Translations under genes and position numbers: made by a program
Shown here: positions 10,461 to 22,443 of the stretch, piece after piece
Position numbering within the stretch: position 1 is the first letter of the stretch
Layout: each line of letters opens with the position of its first letter
The notes under the pieces: model-generated
Seen by the model: only the letters and a program-made list of their open reading frames with translations
What the model was told of the DNA's origin: nothing
The model's database searches: none
Source: Perognathus longimembris pacificus
Taxonomy: Eukaryota > Chordata > Mammalia > Rodentia > Heteromyidae
NCBI RefSeq assembly: GCF_023159225.1
Contig: NC_063176.1
Coordinates: 8,196,963 to 8,260,962, forward strand
DNA: 64,000 nucleotides
Direction of reading: 5' to 3'

Positions 10461-12300
10461 GTGTAATAAGTTCTTTCAGTTATTTCATGTATTTGGAAAA
10501 TTAAAATGTCAATAAATTATCAGCTGGTCATATTGGAAAATCTCTACATATTCATTATACAGCAAATGCTATGAAAGTAATTAGTTTTGAAAATACAAAT
10601 GACATGTAGATAATTAAATTATATATGTATATGTATTACGGAAAATGAAAGTAACTGCTGAACTGCTTGGTGATTGTTATGGCAGTAATTTGTTAGATAA
10701 GCAAAGTTTGAATATATGCTGAGTAAAATTTTAAGATTCATGGAATTTCATGTGGTTTTCACAGAATTTTATGTAAAGTTTAAGGGAACTATTTTCCTTT
10801 TTTAAGTAAATGGGAATGATTTCTGGAACAAATATATGGTAGAAAAATTTTAAACTGCCATAAAGATTTTAGAGTTGTTGCTCTTTCTGAGATATTGCAG
10901 TGTCATTCTCCTGTCATCTGCATCATAGTTTCTCAGTCAATAATATTTTTAATCCCATTTGCTCTATCACTTCCTTGTGCAGTGCATATAGATGCCAAGA
11001 ACTGTGAGGTTCTGAGATTTTATCCTGCTTGGATACGAACAAGTTAACTAGTTACAGTTTCATAGATGCTGGCAGAAGGCAGGAGACTTTGGGGTCAATG
11101 ACAAAGACTTTATTACTAATGACATAGGCAGTATTACCTGCCTCCTTAGATTTGTTTCTCCTTTTCTCAGGGATAGAAATGACAGGAAGGCAAGCTCACA
11201 CACATGATTCTCACAGTGTAACCCAACCATTTTAACACTAGCAAAACTTGTAAGTTATGAAAGAACTACAAATAACCCGTCAAGATTTTACTCACAAGAG
11301 GCATTAACTTCATTATCTTGGTGATAAGGAAATCTCTCTTCTGAGTGAGAAAAGATTCTACCTCTACTATTCATGAGCATTTGCTATCCAAACACCCTTG
11401 CTGATGAAGTGTGGGATAAAATATTTATCAAGCTATAGGAATGAAAGACTCAAAGAAAATTGTCTCCCTATGTTAAAAAAATACACATTATTAAGTTTTC
11501 CTTTGTGAATCATTGAAATCATGCTAGACATAATGCTCAAAGATGTATATTTTGCCCACACAGGGCAATCTCCTACATTACTGTAGCACTCCCATGAAAA
11601 TGTAAGTATTAATAGAATAGTACCATGTAATGTATAGGATCCATCCAAAATTCACTAAAAGATAGTGTCCAATTTTCCTTTCCCATTCCACATATAGTAT
11701 AAGATGCCACCTTGCATTATTCTGTGTTGGTATTCTTCATTGGTATTCCTCTAGTTTCTATGAGTCTGTCATGACCTCGATTCTTTCCAAGAATGAAGAA
11801 TTTTTTTCATCAGTTTTATTTCCATCAAACATATCCTTCATATGTAGAGTCAGGCCATGACTCTTAGCGCACTCTTAGTTGCCACAAGATAATTCCCTAT
11901 GTTTCAGTCGTTGAAGATGTCAGACAAAGAACACTCTGCCCTGATGGTTGTGAGGAATCTGCTCAACTAATACAGCTATCTTTATTTTGTCTTTACTACT
12001 TTGACAATTACTTTATTCAAAATTTGTAAGTACTGTGTAATTAATTAATTAATATCTAAGTAGAATGACAAATTACTATTTTATCTACCATAATAGTGAA
12101 ATTTTGAGTCTCATATTTCATTAGGTTTAGCAAGTACGTGACCCTTACATATGGGTTTTCGCCTTTCAACATGCCTTCATACTTATGTCTGTAATTTCTA
12201 TCAAAAATTATATTCCAGTCTCATTTTGGACTTCTATCTGCTTCCCTTTAGAAACTTTTTAATTTGTCTTACCAACATGGTATTTTTAAGGAAATGAAAG
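10461..12300. other. Intergenic, no gene seen
   Basis: AT-rich unique-looking DNA. The only longer open frame (11433-11648, minus) shows no motif. No repeats beyond short runs such as TTAATTAATTAAT near 12039. Confidence 0.6.
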
Positions 12301-12301
12301 T

Positions 12302-12489
12302 GGGGGATGGGAATATGGCCTAGTTGTAAAGTGCTCGCCTGGTATATGTGAATCCCTGGGTTCTATTCCTCAGTACCACATATATAGGAAAAAGCCCGAA
12401 GTGCCGCTGTGAGGCAAGTGGCAGAGTGCTAGCCTTGAGCAAAAAGAAGCCAGTGCTTAGGCCCTGAGTTCAAGCCCCAGTACTGGCAA
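12302..12489 (+). mobile_element. IDL-Geo SINE
   Basis: The left ID-like monomer runs from GGGGATGGGAATATGGCC to 'cagtaccacata' (about 12382), with the B box eroded to 'gttctattc'. The Geo monomer then runs from 'aagcccgaagtgccgctgtg' to 'cagtactggc' at about 12488. About ten bases of Geo ('ggga caG' region) are missing relative to other copies. An A/C-rich tail follows. Similar A-rich sequence on both sides (gaaatgaaag / aaagtgaaag) may be a TSD. Confidence 0.9.
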
Positions 12490-13147
12490 CAAATCAAAAC
12501 CAAACAAGAAAATAAAAGTGAAAGGAAAATAGGAAATCATTTTAAATCATTGCTGTTTACATAGAATTGTTTTTATAGTCAGGTAAGTGGAATTTGTACT
12601 TAGACAAGATACAATAGACATTTATATAGTAGCCTCCAATAAAAAGAATTAGGAGAAGGAGTTACATTGTCCACCGTGCCTAGAATTATCCTGTTTTATG
12701 ATTGCTTATAGATTTGACAATTTTGAGCATGATTGTATGAAACTGTGACTAGTGCCCAATGATTTTTGCTCTACAGTTTTGTTATGTTAGAAATGACAAT
12801 CTACCATATCAATGCAGTGCTGTTCAGGTTGGTCCCAGTGGTATGTACTTTCTGAGAAAAGTCAGAATTTAGTGACTTGCCAGAAATAGCATCTTTGAAC
12901 TATGGAAGGCCATCCAATAACTTCAGGAGAAGTGGGACACAGTTGGGACTCAAGAGCTACAAGAAAAAAAAAAAAACACTTGAGTAATTCAAATACTATC
13001 AAAAGACACTTGGAAGTGAGGCTATCTCTTCAGGAATACAGCATTATTTTCTAAAGTTAAGAACACAGAGTGTAAAATCTGTAACAAAACTGAAGTGGAT
13101 GCAATTATTTGATTATCATAGTCCACAGGAAATAAAGCCTTAAAAAC

Positions 13148-13383
13148 CTTAGACATTGGGACTGGGAATGTGGCATAGCGGTAGAGTGCTTGCCTAGCAT
13201 GCATAAAGTCCTGGGTTCGATTCCTCAGTACCACATAAACAGAAAAAGCCAGAAATGGCACTGTGGCTCAGGAGGTAGAGTGCTAGCCTTGAGCAAAAAG
13301 AAGCCAGGGACAGTGCTCAGGCCCCAAATCGAATCCCCAGGACTGGCAAAAAAAAAAAAAAAAAAAAAAAATCTTAGACATTG
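13148..13383 (+). mobile_element. IDL-Geo SINE with perfect TSD
   Basis: Flanked by the identical 11-mer cttagacattg at 13148-13158 and 13373-13383. The ID-like left monomer has intact Pol III boxes: an A-box-like 'tggcatagcggtagag' and a B box 'ggttcgattcc' near 13215. Geo follows from about 13240. A pure A-tail of about 24 nt spans 13348-13371. The intact TSD, promoter boxes and long pure tail indicate a recent insertion by L1 machinery. Confidence 0.95.
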
Positions 13384-13411
13384 ACGCTAGTTTAAAAAAA
13401 GTGTTAGTAGG

Positions 13412-13482
13412 TGAGCTGGAGGTGTGCTTCACTGGTAAAACAACCTGCGCAACAAAGGTGTTCAAACCCCAGTATGACCAAG
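13412..13482 (+). mobile_element. ID-like SINE fragment
   Basis: 'gagctggaggtgtgcttcac' followed by 'tggta' resembles the GGGCTGGGG...A-box start, and 'gtgttcaaaccccagtatga' holds a B-box-like GTTCAAACC plus the CCCCAG end of tRNA-Ala-derived ID elements. It is only 28 bases beyond the previous SINE's TSD. No Geo half, A-tail or TSD is visible. Confidence 0.6.
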
Positions 13483-14039
13483 AGATAATTTTAATAGAGA
13501 ATTTGTATAAGAGCTAATAGATGCATGGTATTCTAAGAAATTGAAGAAACAGTTCAATTAACATAAATATACAAACAAATTCAAAGACCATAATGAAATT
13601 GGAAAATCTTGTAAGATATTGGTGTTGTCTCTCTAAGGAACTTAACTGGAATAAGTTTGATTAGACAGTTGGAGGGTAATTCTAAACATATGGGTGCACA
13701 CAATGTCCCTGAGTCAACAAATAGTTAAAAACATAGAGTGAATTTACAGGATAACACTAGTAAATACTAATACTTTTTAAAATGATAGCTATTATTTCTT
13801 GATGTGAACATTGAAATTCCAATTTTGAGTTAAAATGTATCTATCATCTCTATTATGTATTATCTTAGTCTAGGTCAAAAGTACAAATCGGACCATACCA
13901 AAAGTATATGATGGTTGATTCAGTAAGAACCATATTGGAAACAAATTGAACTATACAGACTCTTGAATTTGATTTCTTGGCTACAATATGTGTGTGCTGA
14001 TGTGTGTGTTTAAAATAGATATATCTTAATAGAGAGATC
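13483..14039. other. Intergenic, no gene seen
   Basis: AT-rich DNA with a short GTGTGT run near 13990. No element or gene identified. Confidence 0.6.
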
Positions 14040-14190
14040 CATCCATCCATCCATACTTACATACATACATGGATTTGGTAGAGATAGAAAAGGAGACAAC
14101 AGAGATAGACAGATGGACAGATATAGAGTCAGAGAGACAGAGAGGAAGAGAAATGGTGAGACAGAGACAAGGAGAGACAGAGATTTTATA
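14040..14190. repeat. (ATCC)n/(CATA)n and purine-rich GAGACA tract
   Basis: ATCC units (14037-14054) pass into ACATACAT units (14058-14070). About 100 bases of GA/GACA/GATA-rich purine sequence follow, to about 14190. The tract is degenerate simple sequence. Confidence 0.85.
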
Positions 14191-15391
14191 TTCTTTCCGT
14201 CATTTATTTGTTGATACTGTATAGTTTATGCATCTTTCCTGCACATCTAGGAATCTCAGCCAATGTGGGGTTTCACTTCTCACAGAAATCACCCCAAGTT
14301 GACTGATACATCTAACAGAGCAAAAATATGAGAAAACATCTTTAATTAATATAATTATACTAAAATAAATGATGAATCAAATTAAATGAACATTTTATTT
14401 TGTAAACAATTAGGGGCTATTATTACACAATGATAAGCTTGTTCCCGTGTCCTTTTTTATATTTTATATCAAATGTGTATGTAGATGAAGTCTAGGAAAC
14501 ATAAAAGCAAAACATACAAGCCTGCCATTAAATATTGGAAAGATTCCCACAAAAAATGTGTGTAACTGTGCAATGGATTTCTTAACTGCCATACAGATAT
14601 TTTACTGAACAGAAACTCAGAAGTTGGCTAAAAATTCAATGGGAAGCATAGGGAGTTAGTTACATCCTCATATTCTGCTATACTATAAAAATACATCTGG
14701 TGAGGTTGGACTAACATGCCAAAAATTCCTTCAGTCTTACAGCCACCAGCTGTATAGAAGCTAGGGGAATTATTTCAGTTAAACCGACTTTGTGGTAAAA
14801 TGTACTGGGCTGAAACAAATTGTCTTGAATTTGATTTCTTGTTCACAAAGTTATAATCATTTTCTTCATCAGTATGACTGTAACTTTTTATTACTTTCCT
14901 CAGAAAGACAAGATTTCTACTTTTGTGTTGCCTGGAAAGTATAGTACACTGCACAGAATGTGGGATGAAACAATATAATGGTGATTAATTAGTAATTATG
15001 CTTCAATCTCATAATTAATAGTTCTATGATTGTTACTAGAATTTAAAATTAAGTGATGGAGGAGAAGAGTGTTTAGAAATTGCTTTTCCTTGATTGAGAA
15101 TATAAATCATGCAGAAATAAAGGTTAGGAAATGCTCTGAAATGAGCATATGCCTAAATTCCAGACCCACTTCTCTGTCTTTATCGAAGACTCAAGGATTT
15201 CTTATACTTACCACACAAAACACTACTTTCTGAAATCCTTTGGATCTTAATTGCCCTGTTAATATTTTCAAAATAAATTATATTTCATAATATAATAATT
15301 ATCATTCTGTTTGTCATCATTTTGGCACACATATTTATCTCTAAATACAGAAAAATGTTATTAGGTTTGGTTTGGATCATTCTGAGCATTT
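14191..15391. other. Intergenic, no gene seen
   Basis: AT-rich DNA without recognisable coding sequence or mobile elements. Confidence 0.6.
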
Positions 15392-15416
15392 AAAGCAGAA
15401 CTTTTATTTTTCCTGG

Positions 15417-15503
15417 GATAGTAGCTAAATGGTGGTGTACTTACTCAGTATACTTGAGACCCAAGTCTCAGTCCCCAGCATTGAAAAAAAAAAACAAAAA
15501 ACC
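15417..15503 (+). mobile_element. ID-like SINE with A-tail
   Basis: 'tagctaaatggtggtgtact' corresponds to the A-box region of ID elements and 'gtctcagtccccagcattg' to the eroded B-box/terminal region. An A-rich tail follows at 15484-15500. Near-identical 14-mers aaagcagaactttt (15392-15405) and aaagcagaattttt (15506-15519) look like a TSD, although about 11 T-rich bases lie between the left copy and the element. Confidence 0.7.
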
Positions 15504-15519
15504 CCAAAGCAGAATTTTT

Positions 15520-16924
15520 GAAATTCTCTAGGGCAGGTTTTTATCCTACATCTCTTGCTAGACAGAGAATGACAGTTATTTAAAGTTATTTAATCTACTT
15601 ATACAAATAACATAACCCTAGTTGAATTTTTCTCTAATAAAACTTACAGGATTAAGTGAATAAAACCTTCCATATACTAAGACTAATAAAAACATCATAG
15701 TAGTTCTTATGAAGTATGTTAAGCAACATACATTAATATTCTTTCTAAATATTCCTTAAGAGGATCATGGTATCTTGCTGAAAAGAAAATAAAAAGTTAG
15801 AATAATCTTTCTGCTGGGATAAGTGAAATTCTGATGAGAGTGCATTGTATTCATCTAAATTCATTCCATATTGTCAAATATGTATGCAATTGATCTTCAT
15901 CTCCTGACCCACGATGCTCTAGAGAAACCACGTTTATCAATAAAAAGCTATTATGCAAGGCAAGAATGGTGAGAGGAAAGTCTCTAAATAGTTTATATAT
16001 TATGGTTCCATCCATTGAAATAAAAGCAAAAAAAATCTGCAAAGCACCTTTTTCTATCTGACAAGCATTATAAAGTGAATGTAAAAAAAAAACCTGTAAC
16101 TTATTACCATAGTTTAGCAGAAGCAAAAAGATGAATTTTTAAGTGGATATTTTCTCTTTGGGCATATGTTCATCTTCCAATTAGAACTATTAAAGACTAT
16201 AGGAAATCTGTTATGTTAACTTGGAGATTGTGTGTAGGCATTTATGAATGTAACAAAAACTTTTGAGAATTAATTATATATCAAACGTATTTTGAGATAT
16301 TGGGTATCCACAAGATAGTCTGTAATTCACAAGCTGAAGAGAAACTATACTACTATAATTAGATTAGCACTACCTAGATCACATCAGTATTATATATAGT
16401 TCTATTAAGGAGCCCCAAAATCTTTGCAAGTTTTTAGGTGTCAATGTATATCTGTTTTGTGTATGGGTGGAAAGGGCCAAGAGGTAGAAACAAATAAGAC
16501 TCCACAGAGTAACTGTTATAAGGTATTACCAATAACTCTCAGTGTGTGCTTTATAAAAGGGCTTTCTTTTTTATGTAGTTCCACAGAAATTGATTATGGA
16601 GAGATGACTAGCAATGGAATTGAAAACTACCAGCTAGTCTTAGCTATTTTCATTTAATGTTTTACTTCCAGAAAATAATAGAAATACTACTGAAAATCCA
16701 TTCATTCATAGTAACAAAGTTTGAAATGTTTTCTATTTAATATGTTCCTTGTAGTGTTTACCTGATGAGAACTTATTTATTGCTTTGCACCATTTACAAC
16801 CCATCAGGAGAGTCAGAAATGAATGAAAATCAAATGTATACATACAATGTAAAAGGAGATAAATGTTATCAGATACTCCATTGGCCACATATATCAAGGA
16901 ACAAATAATGGTGAATTTAAAAAA
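15520..16924. other. Intergenic, no gene seen
   Basis: AT-rich DNA. Open frames at 15851-16126 (minus) and 16424-16657 (plus) lack motifs and exon-like context. Confidence 0.55.
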
Positions 16925-16952
16925 AGAATATATATATATATATATATATACA
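16925..16952. repeat. (TA)n microsatellite
   Basis: About 12 uninterrupted TA units after 'aaaaagaa'. Confidence 0.9.
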
Positions 16953-18556
16953 GTGATTAATAAGCTTTGTTCTTACAATAATAAAATTTATTCATGGAAG
17001 TAGGATGAGGATACAATGAAAACACTGTTGCAAGAGGAATTGTATATTAGTTAAATGAAAATTTGGGAAACTGTTCAAGGTCCTGCATGGTAGACAATGT
17101 CAGTTTGATACACAACTATCAAGTTCTGTAATGCAATCGCTTATATGCTTTATTTCTACAAGTATAATCAATGTTAAAGAAGTTTTTGAGGCATGGTTAT
17201 GATAGAAAATAAATTAATAAACAGGTACGCATCTGATGGGGTAAGAAACAGTTCTGAAGAATATCCTGAGATTCTTGTCCACTGACAACTGTTTCATGGG
17301 GGCACCAGTTCCCTGAGGAACAGAGCACTACAAAATTAGACTTGGAAAGAGGTGAAATGTACCCCTGTAATTCAAATATTCAGAATATTAATCCTTATAA
17401 TACTGCAGAAAATAGGGACTTTCAAGAAATTAGGTAAATGAAAAAGACTGTACTCACTAAGACTTTTCTCTAGTTTTGGTTTGTGTGCAGACAATGATCC
17501 CCAGTGTGGTGATTTGAAATTTGTTTCTATTTATGTAATAATTTTATGAGATTTGGAATACAACTGGGATGGCAGAGAGTTGAATCATCGTCTAGGACTG
17601 AAGATGGAATGACCTGACCTCACAATTTCATTCTCTTTGCTTTTCTCTGTCTCTATCTCTCTGTCTTCCTATCAGCTACCCTTATGTGTATGTCCTTTTA
17701 ACATTACAGCCTCATAGATGCTTAGCACTCCAAGAAAGAAGCAACAAGTTCTGCCCCTCTCAAGGAACAGAGTATATTATGGCAACCCTGTTGTTCAAAG
17801 TAATGACAGACTCATCCAACTAAAGCACATTTAAAGTCTGGATTATATTTCTTGGTTTCTTCACTCATCATCGAATTGGATACATTCCAATTGGATACGG
17901 GTTAATAAATTCAATGAGGCCAGTAATCTGAGATTTTTCAATAGAAATATAAAGTCGTTCAGCTCAGTTTAATTGCATCCACTCCATTATCAGTTGGGGA
18001 CACTTAACTGGGTGCTTAGAACCCAGTGAATGAAGCAGCATCAGTGGCGTGTCAAGAGCTTTATACCATGTTGTTGCTTTACTCACTTCATGTTGGGAAG
18101 AATTATATACCAGACTCAAGCTTCTTTGAAGGATATCCCACTAATAGTATTTGTGATCATTTAAAAAGAACAAGGACTCCTGATCATAATGGGTTTCATT
18201 GCTGTGATTAGAAACTACTTACAAATCCCTAGAGACACAAAAAAGTGTGGATGTTAAGGGGAAAAAAAAACTTTGCACAGAGAAAATCATAATATTAGAA
18301 AATCTCTACTTTACAACCACTAATCAGAAAGTTGACTCCAAAAACATCGATGGTTACAAGTGATTATGGTTTGAAATATTCATGTATTTCCCAAATACCA
18401 TCTTTTGAATCATCTACTTATTTTAAAGGGTAAAATAACTTTAAAATGAAACTTAAACCTCAGCTTAGCCAAGTGTTCAAAGAATATGACCATATGTGTA
18501 GACTGAGCATGAAGAGGTAAAGAGATGGAAAGAAGTCTCATACAATGCTGGGCCCC
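16953..18556. other. Intergenic, no gene seen
   Basis: AT-rich DNA. Near 17880 the 10-mer 'aattggatac' occurs twice within 30 bases. Nothing else structured was seen. Confidence 0.6.
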
Positions 18557-18722
18557 GGGGGGGGGGGGGGCGGGTGATAGCTGGGTAAACAGAAAATTAA
18601 TTACTTCTCTGAGCCCACTAGATAGTCAAGTTCAAAGAACAACTAATCTGAAATCTTAAAGGATCTAAGATCATAAAAAGTCATTGTGCTGGAGCCATGG
18701 TTTGAGAATCCCCCCCCCCCCC
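18557..18722. repeat. G14 and C13 homopolymer runs 140 bp apart
   Basis: A run of 14 Gs (18557-18570) and a run of 13 Cs (18710-18722) lie on the same strand and so could pair as an inverted repeat. The DNA between is ordinary. Homopolymers of this length are often length-variable and error-prone in assemblies. Confidence 0.85.
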
Positions 18723-21228
18723 AAATAAAGAGAAAAAAAGAGTCATTGTGGTTATTTGCACATGTATAAATAAATATAAGGAAAAGAAGAAACAAAATGT
18801 GAAAAAATTTTAATTTGGCAAGTCCAAGTGAAGAATGCACATTTTTTTCATTGTATTATTTCAATTTTGCAGATTTCAGCTTTTTTTCAAACGAATCACA
18901 TAAGAACCATAGAGTCATTTTCTGTCTATTCAGACACTAAGAAAGAGCTTGGTTTCCTTCTCCCATTGAAATGCATATAAACAAGTTTAGGAATTAGTCC
19001 AATTGTAAAAATAGATATATTTAGCTACAGAAACTTATACGATTACAAATGTAAGTGAAAGGTAACATATGTTGTAATGAGATCAAAACTTAAAGTTTCA
19101 GTTAATAATTATGTGAGAAGGTTCATATATTTATAGAATAAACAAAATTTAAATGAAAAACTATTGCCATATGTGTTTGTAGGCAAGATGTTAGATATCA
19201 ATAAACAAGACTTCATACTATAAAATACTAGATAATAATGAATCCAGGGCTGAGATGCAAAAATAGCTAAACTGTCCACCCTTGAGCAGCTTCTGTTTCT
19301 TCTCTGTTAGAAAGTTGATTATTTACTTAACAAGTATTTAGAAGACTGCTGTTTATATGACGTTGTCAATTTTTCATATTCCAGGTTTGTGGTGTATATT
19401 TTTTCAATGTTTGTCTGAACTAAGGTACACAGACATAGGGGTATGAAGGGAGGAATTGGTTTGTTAAATCATGTGTATGCTCAGGAGTTTGTGTAACAAT
19501 TTGAATTTGGTTCATGAAAGTCACTGGTGAGTATATAGATCAAAATTTGACTTGTTTTCAATAAACGTCTTGATTAGTCAATCAATAGTAAAGTGTATTT
19601 CAGAGTACAATTCTGCAGGCCCATGAAAACACTCTCTTTGCAATTTGAGTTGGAAGAATACTCACCAGCCACACACTACTTTGAAAACTAGTCTATTTTC
19701 TGGATAAGTGCATTGAAGTAGAAGTTGATTTTTCTTTCAAATTTCAAAAACCATGCCTGACTCTAACTGACAGGAAAAATGGTAATTATACCATCTTCAC
19801 TGGTGTTGTTCTGCTTTCTGTTTAGTAAAAACAAGTAAATGGGTATTGTTCAATAATATGGTACCTAACAAATATAAGAAACCCTACACCAGTGACTATT
19901 GCCAAAGACACAAGCGTCATTCATTGCTCTGCTCTCTGTATCACTGTATCCCAACACTGAGCTACCCCCACACAAATGTCACTTACAAGAAGGACATTTT
20001 CCCCACATCAAATATTTTGTGAATTAAAATTTTTCATCATCTTAATCTGCTAGAATACTTCTTTACAATAAATATACCCAATATATTTTATGGATACCTG
20101 ATTCTTATCCTAAATTTTATTTCTGTATAGGATTCACATTTACTCTCTAGCTCCTGAAAGGTATAATTCAAATCCTGAACCCCTTTGAGGAGGCATTTTT
20201 CTCTAAAAATCATTGTAAATCATTCTTTCAATCATTCTTATATTTTTCCCCTGGTTTACTCTGTATTTCATTATATTAATTACCTATTTATAAAGACCAC
20301 ATTCCATATTGAATTAATGTTATAATGAGAATAACACATTCATGAATGTTTTATGGAGCTTGAACACAGTATCTTTACAGGGACAAAGTCAATTTTTTTT
20401 TTGCTGTCATAAACATTTAAATGTGAATGAAAAGGAGCACAGGCAATTTAGGACAAGGACTACGAGGACAAGGAAACTGAAGTAGATCAGACAGCAAAAA
20501 GTGATAACTGGACAGAAGATAGATCAGCCGGCCCATCACCACAAATTTCTGTTTCAAACTTCTAAGGTTACAATGTGTGATCAGATGCAAATTATTAATC
20601 TTCACTTACACATTTCTTCCTTTTATCGTATATTTTTTTCATGTAGTCATTAATTTACTCTATCTGAAATAGTATATACACTTATATTAAGTTTCTCTAG
20701 GTAGGGAAAAATTGCAAAGAGGATGCATTTAATTATGCCGTATTTTATATTGTTTAATATATACATAGTTTGGATATATGATCTACATAAAAATAAAATT
20801 TGCTTAGATAATTATGTAGGTTGGCAACTTGAGAAATTTTTCTGGGTGACTTGGCTAGCTGGAGATCAGAGAAAGCTAAAGATTGGTCTCCATTTCCAGT
20901 CTGAATATCTGATAACTATGACAATTACCTGAGAAAAAGGAAAGCTCGTGGTGTTGTTGCAATTAGAAGATTCTCAAGCTCTAGACCTGAGATGATTCAT
21001 GCTTCACTGAGACTGAGAAAGAAATGAAAGTTTCAGCTCCTAGATTGTTGAGCAAGAAGGCTTCTGTATCAGCAGAATAAACTAAGCCAAAACAAAAATG
21101 CTCCAAAAATATTTGGCCAAAATGATGGGGAAACTGTAACCAATATAAAATTATCTATCACTAATCCATTCCTTGTCAAGTTGGCACCCAGTGACTTTTC
21201 TTTATACTAAACCTAATCTCCACTTTTC
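18723..21228. other. Intergenic, no gene seen
   Basis: A long AT-rich stretch in which I recognise no gene or mobile element. Small open frames (for example 20417-20605 minus and 20723-20932 plus) are what AT-rich DNA gives by chance. Confidence 0.6.
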
Positions 21229-21280
21229 CATACATATATGTATATACATATACATATATATATATATATACATATATATG
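21229..21280. repeat. AT-rich (ATAC/TA)n tract
   Basis: Alternating TACATATA and TA units, partly self-complementary. Confidence 0.85.
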
Positions 21281-21721
21281 AGGAGGAAGAGGGAGTTACA
21301 TTCTCTCCACCATTATATTCCATGACTTAAGCATTGTGATAAAAATTAACAATACCAAATTCTGTGATATAAAGGCAATTACATAGGGGATAAATCATGA
21401 AAAGAACAAGAGAAAGACCACAACGTGTATTCATAACAAAATAAGAAAACATATCTAGGAAAAATATAGAAACCATTTATGTAACTCTGATACATCTGAG
21501 TGATTAGCATTTATAATCGCTCTCTTCCACTGATCTTTCTCTAATGCCTTTGCCTTCAGTCATTGTTTCAACTGGTGCAATCCTTCCTTGGTGGGTGTTA
21601 CAAATTCTCATTTGGGAAAGGTAGAGAGAATTTCTACGTAGCTCAGGCTGTAATTTCCTCTTGGTGTTAAATCTCAGAACATGAAAACTCTGAAGGAGAG
21701 TCTAAATGAGCTCTTGAATTT

Positions 21722-22443
21722 CAGGCATACTAGTTTTGTTTTGTTTTGATTGCTTGCTTGTTTGTTTGTTTTTTAAATAAAGTTTTATTGTCAAGGTGAC
21801 ATGCAGAGGGGTTACAGTTACATACATAAGGTAGTGAGTATATTTCTTCTCAGATGTTTTACCCTTTTCCTCCTTTCCCCCACTTTCTCTCAACTCCCAA
21901 CCATCACACCCCCAAGTTGGACAGTTATTTTCCAACATAGTATCTTGTAAGCATTCCTATTACACTGGTTCACCCTTTATCCTTTGTCTCTTTATTTTGA
22001 TGTTCCCCTAACCTTCACCTAATTCAGATAAACATATATACAATATCCAGGGTACCAAAATCAAATACAGTGACAACAGGAGCTAAATCACAGAAAAGAA
22101 AAATGAAAGTAAAAATATTTCACTGAACATTAAAAATAACAGTGAAAAAACACATGTTTCCATATCTTAGAGTCCATTTCACTGAGCTTCATCTTGTATG
22201 ACCATATGTACAAAGCTATTGAGCTATTGTGATCTTCTGCTAGGACTATCCTAGAGATATGCTAATTATTACCCATGTGGGAAACCAGAGAATCTATGTT
22301 TCTTGGGGTCTGGCTCACTTCACTTAATATGATTTTTTTCCAAGGCTTTTCATTTCCTCAGGAAAGGGGTGATGTCATTCTTTCTGATGAAAGCATAGAA
22401 TCCCATTGTGTATATATACCTCATTCACAGGCATACTAGTTTT
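21722..22443 (-). mobile_element. Antisense L1 3' end with perfect 16-bp TSD
   Basis: Identical 16-mers caggcatactagtttt at 21722-21737 and 22428-22443 bracket an L1 in minus orientation. The left edge is the A-tail seen as T-rich DNA, followed by 'aaagttttattgtcaaggtg'. The 3' UTR then runs to 'ttggggtctggctcacttca' (about 22303) and the last ~140 bp of ORF2, ending near 'attgtgtatatatacc'. The G-rich 3' UTR tract appears as C-rich plus-strand sequence at 21865-21915. It is severely 5'-truncated, which is the usual fate of L1 insertions. Confidence 0.95.

Noticed and set aside
13158..13240. tRNA-like sequence with A and B boxes
   Set aside because: It is the left monomer of an IDL-Geo SINE, not a tRNA gene. 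It lacks a cloverleaf acceptor and continues into Geo and an A-tail.
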